Below are positions 9,261 through 21,000 of a stretch of 64,000 nucleotides of DNA, piece by piece. The stretch spans positions 62,001 through 126,000 of the forward strand of contig JALIHJ010000012.1 in assembly GCA_022984795.1 (NCBI GenBank), in the 5' to 3' direction. The notes beneath the pieces were generated by a model. It saw only the letters and a list, made by a program, of their open reading frames with translations, did no database searches and was not told the origin of the DNA. Position 1 is the first letter of the stretch. Every line of letters starts with the position of its first letter. The position numbers and the translations under genes are program-made. The stretch is from Fabrea salina (taxonomy: Eukaryota > Ciliophora > Heterotrichea > Heterotrichida > Fabreidae).

Positions 9261-10235
9261 ATGATGGTGGTAGGTCTGCTAGGTCTGGCAAGTCTTGCGA
9301 CTGCTTTGAACTTCAAAAACTATGACGACATGCTTAAGCGAGCTAACAACCGTCCAGTTATTGGCGTCCTGACGCTTCCAGCAAACCACGTAGATGGGTA
9401 CACAGACAAGAGTTCGTACATTGCTGCATCATATGTGAAGCACCTAGAAAGTGCAGGGCTCCGTGTGGCTCCAATCTTTTATAACCTAGACTACCCAGAA
9501 ATAGACAGCCTTCTAGAGAAGGTAAACGGAGTTTTCTTCACTGGCGGCACTGCAGACTTAACATACAGGGATGCAGCAAACAACTTGCACTGGAGCACTT
9601 TCATGGAAAAAGTGCACCACATCGTAAAGAGGTCTCAAGAAATCAACGACAGAGGAGTTTACTTCCCCTTGTGGTCTACTTGTTTGGGACTTGAAATCTT
9701 ACACATTGCAGTCGCTGAAGAGTGCATCCTTGAAGAGTACGACGGACGTAACTACACAACCAACGTGTTCTTCACTGACCACGCACCCAAGTCGCGCCTT
9801 GTAAGCAACGCTGACCCTAGGATGATCCATTATATGAGGAACTTAAACGTGACTTACCAAAACCACGGGTTCGGAATCCACCCTCGGAGCTTCCAAAACA
9901 ACGCCAAGTTAAAGGATATGTTTAGAGTGCTGGCCCTTGCAATGGACAAACAGGGCAAAATGTACGTAGACATGGTTGAAGGAATCAAGTACCCCTTTTA
10001 CTCAGTGATGTTCCACCCAGAAAAACCTGCTTTTGAATGGAGTTTGTCTTCGAACTTTCCACACGACATCATTGCTGTGGAGGTAGGTCAGTACTTTGCT
10101 ACTTTTTTTGCAACTGAAGCACGCAAGAACAGCAACAGGTTCGGGTCTTACGAGGAGTGGAGGAAGCACTCTATTTACAATTACAAAATGGTTTACTTGC
10201 ACGAACCTTTTGAACAAGCTTATTTCTTCGAGTAA
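9261..10235 (+). CDS. GGH: Gamma-glutamyl hydrolase (peptidase C26)
   Basis: Class-I glutamine-amidotransferase-fold peptidase that removes gamma-glutamate chains from folylpolyglutamates, usually in lysosomes or secreted. The 324-residue protein has a hydrophobic N-terminus consistent with a signal peptide. It then has RPVIGVLTLP, the FTGGTADL loop, the nucleophile elbow STCLGLE (Cys near residue 140) and the catalytic histidine in FHPEKPAFEW (near residue 253). Length matches the family. The next gene starts 5 bp after its stop. An ATG doublet opens the gene; the first was taken. Confidence 0.93.
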   Translation: MMVVGLLGLASLATALNFKNYDDMLKRANNRPVIGVLTLPANHVDGYTDKSSYIAASYVKHLESAGLRVAPIFYNLDYPEIDSLLEKVNGVFFTGGTADLTYRDAANNLHWSTFMEKVHHIVKRSQEINDRGVYFPLWSTCLGLEILHIAVAEECILEEYDGRNYTTNVFFTDHAPKSRLVSNADPRMIHYMRNLNVTYQNHGFGIHPRSFQNNAKLKDMFRVLALAMDKQGKMYVDMVEGIKYPFYSVMFHPEKPAFEWSLSSNFPHDIIAVEVGQYFATFFATEARKNSNRFGSYEEWRKHSIYNYKMVYLHEPFEQAYFFE

Positions 10236-10240
10236 TAATA

Positions 10241-10843
10241 ATGAGGAAAATAGGTATATATGGGGGAAGTTTCGACCCACCACACTTAGGACACAGACAA
10301 GTTTTGGAGTTTGCTAAAAAGCACTTTGAAGAAGTTTGGGTAGTTCCTTGTGGGCACCGCAGCGATAAACACAAGCTGACTGAAGCTAGCTTAAGGTACC
10401 AAATGGCTGTTTGTGCTTTTAAAGAATTTAAAGTTTTGGACATTGAGATTCAAAGAGGCCACATGATACCTACTTACGAATTGATGAAGCACTTAGAACA
10501 AGTGCACTCAAACTGTTCGCTAAGTTTTTTGTTGTCAGTTGACTTAGTTCCTACCTTGCAAGACTGGGACTTCGGAAAAGAGCTAGTGGAAGAAGTTAAC
10601 TTTGTAGTGTTTCCTAGAGAAGGCCACCAAGTTTCTGAGGACTTGATTGAACTCTACAGTGGGAAGTCTAACTTTAGGTTTATTCAAGAAGACTTAAATA
10701 TAAGTGGAGTCTCTTCTACTCTCTTGAGGAAGATGATTTCTGAAGCCTACCAGTCTAGAGACCCAGCAACAACTATGGAAGCCTGGGGACTGCTCCAAAG
10801 CGAAGTCATTGACTTAGTTATTAGAAACAACTTGTACGCTTAA
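10241..10843 (+). CDS. Nicotinate/nicotinamide-nucleotide adenylyltransferase (NadD-like)
   Basis: Nucleotidyltransferase of the NAD biosynthesis pathway that joins ATP to NaMN or NMN. The 200-residue protein has the alpha/beta-phosphodiesterase signature GGSFDPPHLGH at residues 9-19 and the second conserved segment ISGVSSTLLRKMI (the ISSTxxR type) near the C-terminus. Its size and motif spacing are closer to bacterial and plant NadD enzymes than to the larger animal NMNATs, but a phosphopantetheine-type transferase with similar motifs cannot be excluded. It lies 5 bp after the gamma-glutamyl hydrolase gene and 5 bp before the antiporter gene, all on the same strand. Confidence 0.8.
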   Translation: MRKIGIYGGSFDPPHLGHRQVLEFAKKHFEEVWVVPCGHRSDKHKLTEASLRYQMAVCAFKEFKVLDIEIQRGHMIPTYELMKHLEQVHSNCSLSFLLSVDLVPTLQDWDFGKELVEEVNFVVFPREGHQVSEDLIELYSGKSNFRFIQEDLNISGVSSTLLRKMISEAYQSRDPATTMEAWGLLQSEVIDLVIRNNLYA

Positions 10844-10848
10844 TAAAA

Positions 10849-12561
10849 ATGTCAATTGGAATTACTATAGCGAGCATAGCAATAATAATAGCTTTTTCAG
10901 TAAACTATAAAAAGGCAATTGGAGGATTTTTACTGTACTTCCTCAATCAAGGCTTCACAGTAAAGGATTTCCGGTTTAAAGGAATTCTTCCAAACATCAA
11001 CATTCCTCCACTGGTAAAAAAAACTTAGCTCGGAATGATTTTAGCAGGCATTTTAGCAAGGAACATCCTTAACGACGTTATAGGCGAGATGGACGAAGAG
11101 TGGTCTTTAGAAATCAGAAAGTTAGCCCTTACAGTGATACTGCTTAGGGCTGGCTTGGGACTGGACTTAGGTAAACTCAAATCTAAAGGCAGGGCTATAA
11201 TTCTGTTGACTGCTTTTCCTCAGTTATTTGAAGCCACAGCAACTGCAGTGTCCTCCCACTTTATTTTTGGAATTTCATGGCCGTTTAGTTTTGCTTTAGG
11301 ATTCATGATAGGTGCTGTTTCGCCTGCTGTAGTGGTGCCTTCGTGTTTGAAACTCAGAAATGAGGGCTACGGAGTTGACAAAGGAATTCCTAGTGTTGTA
11401 GTAGCTGCCAGTAGTTTAGACGACGTTTTAGCTATTTCACGTAAGTTATAAGTAGTGTTTGGAGTGTTTGTCGGAATAGCGTTTGGCTCTAGCGGGGACT
11501 CTGGGCACAACTTGTTTGGGGACTCCCAGTTACTGAATTCTTTGTTAATAGGTCCGGTGGAGATCATCGGTGGAATTTTAGCAGGAGTAGTGCTGGGCAT
11601 GGGTTTAAGACTGCTTACAAACACAAAGACTTTCATTAAGTCAATCGTTTCCTTTGTAGCAGCTTACTCAATAGTGTTTGTAAGTGGGCTGTTTGGAATG
11701 TCTGGTCTGGGGTTTCTGGGAACTATTGCAATGGCTTCTACAGCAAGCATGAAATGGGAAGAAGAAGCTGAGCATGTAGAAGACCAAATTTCACTGTTGT
11801 GGAAGTTTTTGCAGATTCCTTTGTTTGGACTAATAGGGGCTTCTATTTACTTCAGTGAACTTGAAGGAGATGTAATACTCAAGTCAATAGGAGTAGTTCT
11901 GATAGGACTCTGCTTCAGAATTCCTGCTGCTTTTTCAGCTGTAAGCAAAACAGGACTTGTTAACAAAGAAAAACTGTTTGTAGCAATAGCTTGGATGCCC
12001 AAAGCCACAGTCCAGGCAGCACTCGGAGGAGTTGTGTTGGGCAGGGCTGAAGAAAGTGACCTTAGTAGCGAGTACCTAGATGCGGGCACTATTTTTTTGA
12101 CAGCAGCTGTTTTCAGCATTTTAATTTCTGCACCACTAGGGGCAATCCTTACGGCTTACTTAGGACCTAAACTGCTTGAAAAAGGCACTAAGCCCAAACA
12201 AGTGGACCCCAGTTCCTTCGGACACAGGACCCTTCCAGAAGACAGGTACTTAACAGAAATCCTTAAAAAAATCAGTCCTCAGTACAGAAGAGACCTGTTC
12301 AGCTGCATGAGTATGCTGCCAGTCCACGAGTTAGACATGGCTATAAAGGAAGTAGAACAAAGACGCAAAGGAGAAGTATCCGAACTGCCCAAAACCAACG
12401 CTGGCGAACAAAAGTTCAGGAAGGTTCAAAGCATGCCTCTTGAAAACCAGCAGTTCTTAACTACTGAAGAAGAGAACCGCAACAGAAGAGGCCCCCAAGT
12501 TGCCCCCGTTGTTGAAGCTAGTGACGAAGAAGAACGTGCTTCTGTGGACTATAAAAGATAA
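10849..12561 (+). CDS. Sodium/proton antiporter, NHA (CPA2, SLC9B) type
   Basis: Multipass cation/proton exchanger of 560 residues from exons 10849-11013, 11029-11440 and 11456-12561. Removing the two 15-nt introns joins INIPPL to LGMILAGILARN, which is the IPPLLGMLLAGFLIRN region of animal NHA2, and AIS to LFGVFVGIAF. About ten hydrophobic segments are followed by a hydrophilic, charged cytosolic tail from about residue 440. The GLDLGKLKSKG and SPAVVVPSCLKL segments are typical of the family. Animal members work in plasma membrane, mitochondria or sperm flagella. The location here is unknown. Confidence 0.85.
11014..11028 (+). other. 15-nt intron in the NHA antiporter gene
   Basis: GTAAAAAAAACTTAG, containing an in-frame TAG. 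Removal restores the conserved PPLLGMILAG junction. A is at position 10. Confidence 0.92.
11441..11455 (+). other. 15-nt intron in the NHA antiporter gene
   Basis: GTAAGTTATAAGTAG, with in-frame TAA. Removal joins codons as AISLFGVFVG, a continuous membrane helix. A is at position 10. Confidence 0.92.
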
Positions 12562-12573
12562 CTCCATTTACAC

Positions 12574-13602
12574 TTAACTACAAATAAGGCGCATGAACTC
12601 GTCTCCCGCCATAGACAACAGGTCTTCTTCACTAAGGTCTCTTAAGCTGCAGGACCTCCTCAAAGGAGATGCAGGGGACTGGTAAGGCTGAATCAAGTCT
12701 TCTGCAAGTTGCATTACTTCTTGTTCAGACTCTAGTTCCAAAAACTTCAGCAACAAGCCCAGTACCTGTTTGGGCTCCAACAACAAGTCCTCATAACTTA
12801 CTTCCATGTAGTGCTTCTTCCTTTCTTCATGAGTCAGCTTCTCTGCAAAGCGCCTGGCACTTAGCAAAGATAACCCCCACTCCACTAGGCCTTTGGCCAA
12901 GTACTCGTCCGATCTGTTGGCTAAGTCCACAAACTCTTCAGAAAAAGAAACTTGGTTCTGGAACTCTGGAATTAAAGACGCAATTTGTTTCCACTTGTAC
13001 TCGTCTTTGAATCCGTACCAAAGACTAGGTTGGAACCTACTGATGCTTCTAGCTGTGCTCAAGGCGTCTCTTTTGAAGTAAATGAACTTGCTGTTAGGAA
13101 ACATTTGGTAAAGCCACTCCAGACGAAAAGCATTTTCTGGAGTTTTTTCTAAAAGAACAGACTTGCCGACTTTGGAAGCAATGGTTTTGAGAATAGAAGT
13201 GAGTTGAGAAGTTCTGTAGGTGCAAGCGTGGGACTCACTAAGTTTGAGTTTGCCGCCTCTGTCCTTGGCTTTGACTGACCAAACGTCGAATTCAGGAAAA
13301 GCCTGCATCCAAACTTCTCTAGGTTCGTTTAAAAATAAAATCTTGGGGTGGGCTGAAAGAAGTTTCCCGAGCAAGGACGACCCTGAGCGTCCGCAACCTA
13401 CTATGAACACTGTTTTTAATTCTGATGGTTGTTGTGAAAGACTCATGTGGAGTTTGGAGTAGCCTCCTGTTTTGACAAAAGTGTCAAAATCAAGAGGCAG
13501 GAAAGCGTGGGGGTTGTAGTTCAGCCAGTATGTGTCGATTCTTTTCTGCATAAAAAGTTCTTCCCACTGGGAACTAGCATTTTTCCTTTGTTTTTGTTCC
13601 AT
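12574..13602 (-). CDS. Sulfotransferase family protein
   Basis: PAPS-dependent sulfotransferase fold, 342 residues. The 5'-phosphosulfate loop is GCGRSGSSLLGKLL (about residues 70-83). The 3'-phosphate-binding strand and helix are in KFIYFKRDALSTARSIS (about 177-193). KTPENAF before it matches the 'sulfotransfer_3'-type members that act on carbohydrates or lipids. There is no clear signal peptide or N-terminal membrane anchor, so a Golgi location is not supported. The gene is convergent with the antiporter gene (12-bp gap) and divergent from the gene at 13665 (62-bp spacer). Confidence 0.85.
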   Translation of the reverse strand: MEQKQRKNASSQWEELFMQKRIDTYWLNYNPHAFLPLDFDTFVKTGGYSKLHMSLSQQPSELKTVFIVGCGRSGSSLLGKLLSAHPKILFLNEPREVWMQAFPEFDVWSVKAKDRGGKLKLSESHACTYRTSQLTSILKTIASKVGKSVLLEKTPENAFRLEWLYQMFPNSKFIYFKRDALSTARSISRFQPSLWYGFKDEYKWKQIASLIPEFQNQVSFSEEFVDLANRSDEYLAKGLVEWGLSLLSARRFAEKLTHEERKKHYMEVSYEDLLLEPKQVLGLLLKFLELESEQEVMQLAEDLIQPYQSPASPLRRSCSLRDLSEEDLLSMAGDEFMRLICS

Positions 13603-13664
13603 TTTATATTTTGTCGAATCATCATTTTTTATTGTTTTGTTAGTGCTTCCAAGTTAATCATAAA

Positions 13665-14162
13665 ATGGCACAGAAAGAACACATAACACTCAAAGACGTG
13701 CCTCCAACAGACGAACTCAAACAAAAAAACCTAGCTAGACTTGAAAAACAAATCCAGTCTGGAAAGACTCCTCACGAAGCAGAAATGTACATGGAACAAA
13801 CTAAGAACCAAGTAAGGACCTTCCTCAAGCACCACTTGAAGTTAATAGAACCCCAAGACCAAAAGCTTATCCAGGACTCTACTCAAAGGATTCTTAACTT
13901 AGGGTTTTTGTGTGGAGTTCCTGCTTTCGGAATCAACCTTGTAATGGGCAATTTAGCTCGCGGGAAGTTTTACAAATACTCCTTTTTAAAGAGATTGACT
14001 ATAAGGACAGTTGTGTTTGCCCTACCTTATGCTTTAGTTTACAAGTATGCCTCTTCTAACTACTCCAGGCTTTCTTTGTACTTGGAAGAAAAATACGCTG
14101 AAAGAGTAAATGAATACTTAAAAACAGGCGACCCTAAATCCATTAACCCTTCTAATGAGTAA
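13665..14162 (+). CDS. Unknown protein with two membrane segments (165 aa)
   Basis: I do not recognise this protein. The N-terminal 70 residues are charged and helical (EAEMYMEQTKNQVRTFLKHH). Two hydrophobic stretches follow at about residues 80-98 (FLCGVPAFGINLVMGN) and 113-130 (TVVFALPYALVYKY), then a charged C-terminus. This layout suits a small mitochondrial inner-membrane or ER protein, but no motif fixes it. The start ATG is the first after a 62-bp AT-rich divergent spacer. Codon use is like the neighbours. Confidence 0.75.
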   Translation: MAQKEHITLKDVPPTDELKQKNLARLEKQIQSGKTPHEAEMYMEQTKNQVRTFLKHHLKLIEPQDQKLIQDSTQRILNLGFLCGVPAFGINLVMGNLARGKFYKYSFLKRLTIRTVVFALPYALVYKYASSNYSRLSLYLEEKYAERVNEYLKTGDPKSINPSNE

Positions 14163-14195
14163 CTTGATGTAGTTATGACGTAATCTTTTTATAAC

Positions 14196-14987
14196 ATGTC
14201 TCAGGAAAACTTTCATGAAAGCTCAAACAAAAAACAAGTTTTTTATTCACTTAGCAATTTGATACCAAATATGAGCTGCACCCTAGACCAAGTTCCTAGC
14301 TTAGAACAAAAAATAGCACAAACTCTCAATCTACAAAGCTACTTTGTGAAACAGTTGGCTTTTCAAAGCTACAAACTCAACCAGAAGTTACTTAGCATCA
14401 AACAAGAAGTGGAGAAGTTAAGTGTCCCAAACTCCCCAAAACTAAGTCTTTCTATTCCTTCCAAAGAAGCACTCCTACATTACGTTTCTAGGAGCACCAA
14501 CCACTTCCATTTTGACCTGCAGTTAGTTGGAGACATTCCAAATCCAGTATGCAAAGGTAAGTACTTTTCCTTCCAAGTACAGTTAACTCCTAATTACGAC
14601 CTTGTTTTTCCGTCCCAAGAAAAACTTGCAGTGAATTTAGAAGTTTACTCAGCTGAAACTCCACCCAAGCTGCTCAGACATAACATGAGTGGCTCGGAAA
14701 TAATTAAAGGAGTAAGTTCGACATTATTGGTTTTCGACAAGAAAAAGCTAAAACATACAGGCAAGTTGAAAATACAGCTCAACGAAGTAAGTTCGCACTT
14801 CCCCAACGGGTGGGTGTTTTTGGTAGTAAAGCCTTCCGAAGGCCAAAAGTACTTAAGAAGAACTGGGGTTTCTGCCAAGCCATTGGTGGTGAGCCCTCTA
14901 GTTGTGAAAGCTAAAGAAACTACTTGCAAAAAGTGGAGAGAAAAAGGGAAAGTCCGTAATATTACTTCCAACTCAAAAGACTCTTAG
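14196..14987 (+). CDS. Unknown protein with predicted beta-sandwich C-terminal half (263 aa)
   Basis: No family was recognised. Residues 35-85 look helical or coiled coil (LEQKIAQTLNLQSYFVKQL). From about 105 onward the sequence alternates in short beta-like stretches (FHFDLQLVGDIPNPV, FSFQVQLTPNYDLVF, LKIQLNEVSSHFPNGWVFLVV), ending in a basic tail. The pattern recalls immunoglobulin-like beta sandwiches of DNA-binding factors or adaptors, but this is only a shape impression. Ends in TAG. It lies between a small membrane protein gene and the BEACH gene, all on the same strand. Confidence 0.75.
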   Translation: MSQENFHESSNKKQVFYSLSNLIPNMSCTLDQVPSLEQKIAQTLNLQSYFVKQLAFQSYKLNQKLLSIKQEVEKLSVPNSPKLSLSIPSKEALLHYVSRSTNHFHFDLQLVGDIPNPVCKGKYFSFQVQLTPNYDLVFPSQEKLAVNLEVYSAETPPKLLRHNMSGSEIIKGVSSTLLVFDKKKLKHTGKLKIQLNEVSSHFPNGWVFLVVKPSEGQKYLRRTGVSAKPLVVSPLVVKAKETTCKKWREKGKVRNITSNSKDS

Positions 14988-15040
14988 TCTTAAGTAATTC
15001 AAGTTAGGGTGGTTCTAGTTTGTTGTTTAAATTATATTCA

Positions 15041-15073
15041 ATGAGTTCCACTCAACAGGTAAATAATCCATAA
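15041..15073 (+). promoter_or_regulatory. Upstream ORF abutting the BEACH start codon
   Basis: A ten-codon ORF (MSSTQQVNNP) begins at 15041, and its TAA at 15071-15073 directly touches the ATG of the BEACH gene. If the transcript starts upstream of 15041, it would be met first by scanning ribosomes and could reduce or permit reinitiation at the main start. Whether the 5' UTR reaches that far is not known from sequence; heterotrich 5' UTRs are often very short. Confidence 0.35.
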
Positions 15074-18000
15074 ATGGCAGAGCAGAAAAGAATCCCTTCT
15101 TATGGAACACTTAACTGCAAACTAGAAAAGTTAGAACTCTCAGGACCTCTCTGGAAAACCATCTCTAGCAACTCTAAACCCTTAGAACACGATTTCGACG
15201 ACTTAATAAAAAACCTAGAACTCGAGATTAACTCTCTCGAAGCTTATTCTTGCGAGTTCCCCAAAAAGTTCTTTTCGTTCTTCACAAACGTTTTCCTAAA
15301 AAAGTTAAATTCCACAAAGGCCTCTATAGAGGACTCTTCGCTTCCAATTCGTTCAGTAGTTGAAAGAGGCATGTCTGACTTGGTTCCTTACATGTGCATG
15401 TTGCAGTACTTACTTTCAAAAGGAGGCATGCGTCTCGAAGCTGAACTGAATGCTCCAGTTTTGGAGCTGCTGAGTAGTTTCAGAAAAAGACTGACTCTCG
15501 AAACCCAACTGGACGGCAACGAAGTTGTTGTTGAGTTTGTGTGCATTTCAGTCCAAACTGTGCTTTCTATAGCTAGCTGCTTAGTTGCTAAGAAGCAAAA
15601 AATCGACTTAGAACTTGAGCAACTCACAGGCATTCCTGAACTTTGCACCCGAAACTCCCAGTTTGAAGTTTGGTGCTCCAAACCAATTAGGTACATGAAA
15701 AAAGGCTTCATCAACAGTGCTTTTTACCCTAAGATTCCTTGTGACATAGCACTGTACTCAGTTTGGGGTATTGTGAGTCTTTTAAGTCAACTGGAAGCTA
15801 AGCAAGGTTTTGTTTCTAACCCTTTGCTTGAAAGCTTCTTAAACAACACTCTGTCTGACTTCATTCTGACTTTTTTGAGCCACAGCGAATTCATTAACGG
15901 AGTAGATTCAGACTGCAGCAAGAACGACATGGAAAAAGGCCTGTTGTCGCTGGAGACGATCAACTGCATTTGCCAGTTGCTTCCTAAAGAAAGCATGGCA
16001 GGGTACTACTTTATTGAAAACCACGCTGAAAAGATTAAGTGTTTGTTTTTCTACAGTACTTTGCTTTACTCAAACAACTTTTTGGACGGAAATGACATTG
16101 TGCACTTTATTAAAGACAGCAACTTTCTGGCTAAGTTTTATCAAGAAACCTTTAAACTAGCTGACAAAACTCTTAACAAAGACCTTGAACGACTTCCTGT
16201 GCTGATATTTTCGTTAATTCAACAACCAGAGATCACTAAAGCTATCAACTACAAACCTCCTGTTCTCCAGCTGTACACTCTTCAGTTCTTAGAAGTGTAC
16301 TTGAAACTCCTCAGTCGAGAAGACCAAAAGGACTCTAAGTTCCTTTACTTAAAAGACGTGGGCCTCATTAGTCTTTTGTTTTCCGAAACTCTGTTTTGCA
16401 TGAGTCCAAAACCTACCCAAGAGTCAACTAAACTCTACCAACACGCCAACGAAAAGTGGACTAACATTTGGAAAGACCTTACTTCTGAGCCTGAAGACGT
16501 GGAGTGGGTTTGCAGCTCACTAGTTAACTTACTTAAGTTCTACAACTCAAACATAGACTACTCTTTAAGAATGAACCAGTGGATCACTAACCAAGCTGAA
16601 GAAATGCCCCAGATAATGAAAGGCTGTATCAAGTACGGACTGGTCCAAGAAATGCTTAAGATCCTGGCTAACCTGAAAAAAGCAGGAAGGAACTCAGACG
16701 AACTGGTCATGATCATGACTATGGTGAACTCTATTTTGAAGTACGGAAACTTGCTTGAAGAAGAAAGTGTAACTGAAATAATCAACCACCTCCTCAACGA
16801 AGAACTAATTGACGACGAAAACATCACTGAGTTCTGCATGTCTTCAGTGTCAATCATTTTGAAGAACTGCAGAAAACCCAAGCCTTTCAAAAACTTTATT
16901 GCCAAACTGGACAAAGTAGACGTCATCCCTAAAGCTATTAAGTACTTCAACGTGATCCAAACAACTATTTTAAACTCAGGTCGCAAAGCAAGGTGCCAGG
17001 AACTGTTTGTGCTAAAGGCTAAAGCTTTGGAACAGTTAAGTCTAAAACTGTCTCACTTCTACAAACCTAGAGTCTACAACTTCAACGACTTAGGCGAACT
17101 CTGGGCAAGTGTCTTTGAAAACATGCGCATTTTAATTGAGGACAACCCTCGCTGCAAAAAGTACTTGTCCGACAACATCAACTTCATCGAAATAGCGCGC
17201 AAGATCCAAAACAGCGGAAACTCCCAAAGCGCAGGTTGTATTTGCCAAAACACTTTAGAGAACCTTTTGTTTATTTTGTGTGAAACTAACATACTCAGTT
17301 CAGACAACTTGATAGTCAAGAACCCCGAAGTGATTCCTCTAGTCATGGAGTTGATTATTCAAGAGAACTCCTTGCACAACTACCACCAGTTAGTTTTAGA
17401 AATAGTGAGTGACCAAGTAAACGCTGCTCACTTTGCCACTAACGGAGGAGTGGAGATACTGCTCAAGGCTTTCAGTAGACCTGTTGCGCCAGAAGTAGCT
17501 GAGTACTTAGCAGAGTTTATCAGAAGAGTAGTGCCTCACAACATTTCTCCGCAAGAGCTTCAGAAACTGTTAGCCCTAGTGAGCACTCCTTCAGTGAGTC
17601 AAAAAGAGTTGCTGTTTAAAAGCTTCTGTGAGGCTGTAGAGTCCAAAAGCTGGAACAGTTCTGCTTTAACTTCTGAAAAGTTTTTGATGAAAAACTACCC
17701 CAGAGTCACTAGTTACTTTGCTTTTAGAGACTCAAACAGTTACATTTCATACGAGGGTCCCGATTTTATGTCCAAAAAGGAATTTAGTTTGTTTTTGTGG
17801 TTTTACCCCTTTGAGTGCGAGGCAACCCATTTTTTGCTTGAATTTTCTAATGAGTCCAGTGAACCTAGGCAGTCTTTCGAAGTTTATATTCAGAAAGGAA
17901 AGCTCTTAATTGAGTGTACAGGGAAACGCAAGTTTACAATACTTAGTTCCGGAGATGTAATGCCTATGAAGTGGAACCTGGCTGGGTTTTCAATAAAGCA

Positions 18001-21000
18001 AAGCACCAAACTTATGACCAAAAAGACCGAAACCATTGTGTTTCTGAACAATCACTTGCTTAAGGAACCTAAAGCTCAGGGCAGTACTTACTTGCCAAAA
18101 GAAAACTTTACAAAACTCACAATAGGCAACAATAGAGACAGGGCATTTCCTTTCAAAGGGAAGATTCTTAAAGTTTTTCTGTGCGATTACTACTTAGTGG
18201 ACCACCACTTCAACCAGATATCAAGCATCCCTCTGGACAAAGACTACTGCTTAAACCCATGCGCCATAGGGTCAGACAACCAGTTAGTCTTTAACAAGTC
18301 TATTTTGAAGCAATTTTTTAAGAGTATTTACTTCGAACTAAGTCCTAAGTACTACGAACCTCACATGCCTCACTCAAGTGCTCCAGTGTGCGAAGAAAAC
18401 GTTGAAAGGTTCAATGGAATAAGTGCAGTAGACTCCATTTCAGCAATAGGAGGGCTTCGGTACTTTTTGCCTGCTGTAAGGCAAAACAAGGCCTTTGCCC
18501 ACAGCTTGTTAGAGTGCATCACTTACTTAGCCAGTGGGCCTGAGTTCCTCAAAATAGGCAACGAAGAGTTCTTTGCAATGCTTGAAAACACTCTTAGTGA
18601 AGTAGTTGGAGTAGTTGACAAAAATTTGCTAGAGTTGATTTGTGGGCTGCAAGACTCTTTAAAGTGGAACCAAGACTTGATGTTCCGTTCCCTAGAAACT
18701 TTGCTTTTGAGTGAAAAGATCTGGAAGAACTTGTCTGAAGAGTTAAGTTGTAGTTACTTGCAAAGCTTAAACAAGTTTGTGAAGAAAAATATGTGGAAAG
18801 AAGACCTTCCTTACGTCTACAAACACTTGAACACTTTAAACATTCCAAAAACAAAAGAAGTCATGCCTTACTTCTTAGGAGTCTTTGAAAGCTTATTCAG
18901 CAGCTTAGAAATGGACTCTTACCGAGGAGAGAACTCAGTACTCAAACTGTTAATTCTGATGCAGCGAGAAAAAGACCCAATGCTAGCTGAAATGCTGACT
19001 GTTCTAAAAAGACACAAACAAGAAAAAAACTCAGAACTCTTAAAAGACTTGTTGTTAGAAATCTTCAGAGAAAGACAAAACGAACCTATGATCCAGGCTG
19101 AAATCATCAACATTCTGTTTCCTGAAAACGAGTCACTCACAAGAATCCAAAAAGACAAAATGACTCACAGAATCCAGTTTGAGTCTAGTCCAGAAAAAGA
19201 AGCTAAAGAAATCTCGGATGTCCAAACATTCAGTTTCGAACTTGATATGTGCATGGGACCCCAAGTGTTCGTCGAAAGCACACAGGCTGTAGTCGACATT
19301 GTTTTGAGAAGAACCAAAAACTGCTCCCAGTCAGTAAGAGAAGTTTTTGAAGGACTGCTTGAAACAGTTTGCAAAAGAATCAAAGAAAGCAAAGACTGCA
19401 AAGAAATCCTTAAGAATTTACTACAAAACTCCAGAAACCACGAAGAACTCTGTATTGTCATGCTTAACAGCAGTAACTTTCCTGACTGGATCTTAGAAAT
19501 TTATTATGACGACTCAGAGTGCAGGTATATACTAGACAACTTAGTAGTAATTGTTTTCTCAAAAACAAGCAAAAGTTTCAACAAGCTGCGTTACTACTTT
19601 GAAAGGTTTTTAGAAGTATTTAAGGACTTTGAAAAAGTTCTGTACTTATACGGACAAATAATCAGAGCTGTTGAAAACAAAAACGGTTTTAAGAACTACA
19701 ACTTGTTTCTGAACTTTTCAGGAGTGCTAGAAGACATTTTAAGTCCGGATATTCTTGAAAGGGTTACTGAGTTTGACTCCAACACACTGAAGCATGTGGT
19801 ACTGGAACTAGTTGGAGTGGGGAGGAAGTACAACTACTTGTTCCGCACTCAACCTGTGCTGCCTAAGTTCAGTATACAGCAACTGTGCAATTGGCACAAA
19901 GAAAGACCAAATACTTGCGAACTGAACTACACTGATATGTGGCTTAGAGAAGGAGGGTTCTTAAGGATAGTGCTGAAGTTACTTTTCATTAGTTTGCAGC
20001 GCATGCCTAGTTCTAAAGAACTTATAGAAGGACTTAAGTTAGTGCTGAGGCAGGGAAACACCCATGGAAGTTACTTAACCATTACTAACGCACTGAAAGA
20101 GGAGTGGGAAAAAGGCTACGACGACAGAAACACTAAGAGGTACACTAGTATCTACAGTGGATTTTCTGGAAGCGATAACATGCTTTACAATCAGGAGTTT
20201 CTGTGCTTGTACGTGGTTGCTGAGTGCACTGAGATAATTGAAGGTGCTTCACAGAACTACCAACGCATTGCTAGCTTTCTCAGAGAGTTCATCCAGGACA
20301 CAGAAGCTGACACAAAGATTAGAAGCGTAGTGCACAGCCTGACATCAAGTGAGCTTAAGAGCTTTCAAGAACTTTTAGCGAACTTCCAATCTCACTTCCA
20401 CTCAACCAGTAGGTCTTTTGCAATGCTTGAAGGAAGGTGTGTGTTTAAGAAACTCGTTGAAGAAGAAGCTAACGAAAGTTCTTTAGAAAGAAGACACTTC
20501 ATAGGCGAGATTTACTCAGAAAACGACTTACTCCACACTTTAAGTCAGTTCAAAGAAACTGTAGGGAACATGTGCAACAAACTGAAAAGTGTCATTAACG
20601 ACAACGAACTCTTTGCTAAACTTCTAATTGGGGACTCTTTTACTGACCCCGAAAACAAGCTTTGGGTGCAGAAAGTTCACTTCTATTTGCTAGCTTACAC
20701 TTCTATGAAGATGAACTTTATTTGGAGAGCTGTTTCAAACCACAGGTTGCCTTTCATGCAGTCAAGAAACAGACCTAGAAGGAAGTTTTCTGAAGAACTC
20801 AACTTTAGACAGAAAAAAGATGAACTCTTCGAAAGCTTTAAACAAGACGACGAAAGGAGGAAAAGGAAACAGACTTGTTGGAAACAAAAGTTCCAGGAGT
20901 TCCTTAAAACCTACCAAAAGGAAAAAAACATCCTTTTGCGGCAAGAGCCACTGAGTTTAAAACTCAGGCCTAGAATAGACTCAAAGCACAGAATGCCACT

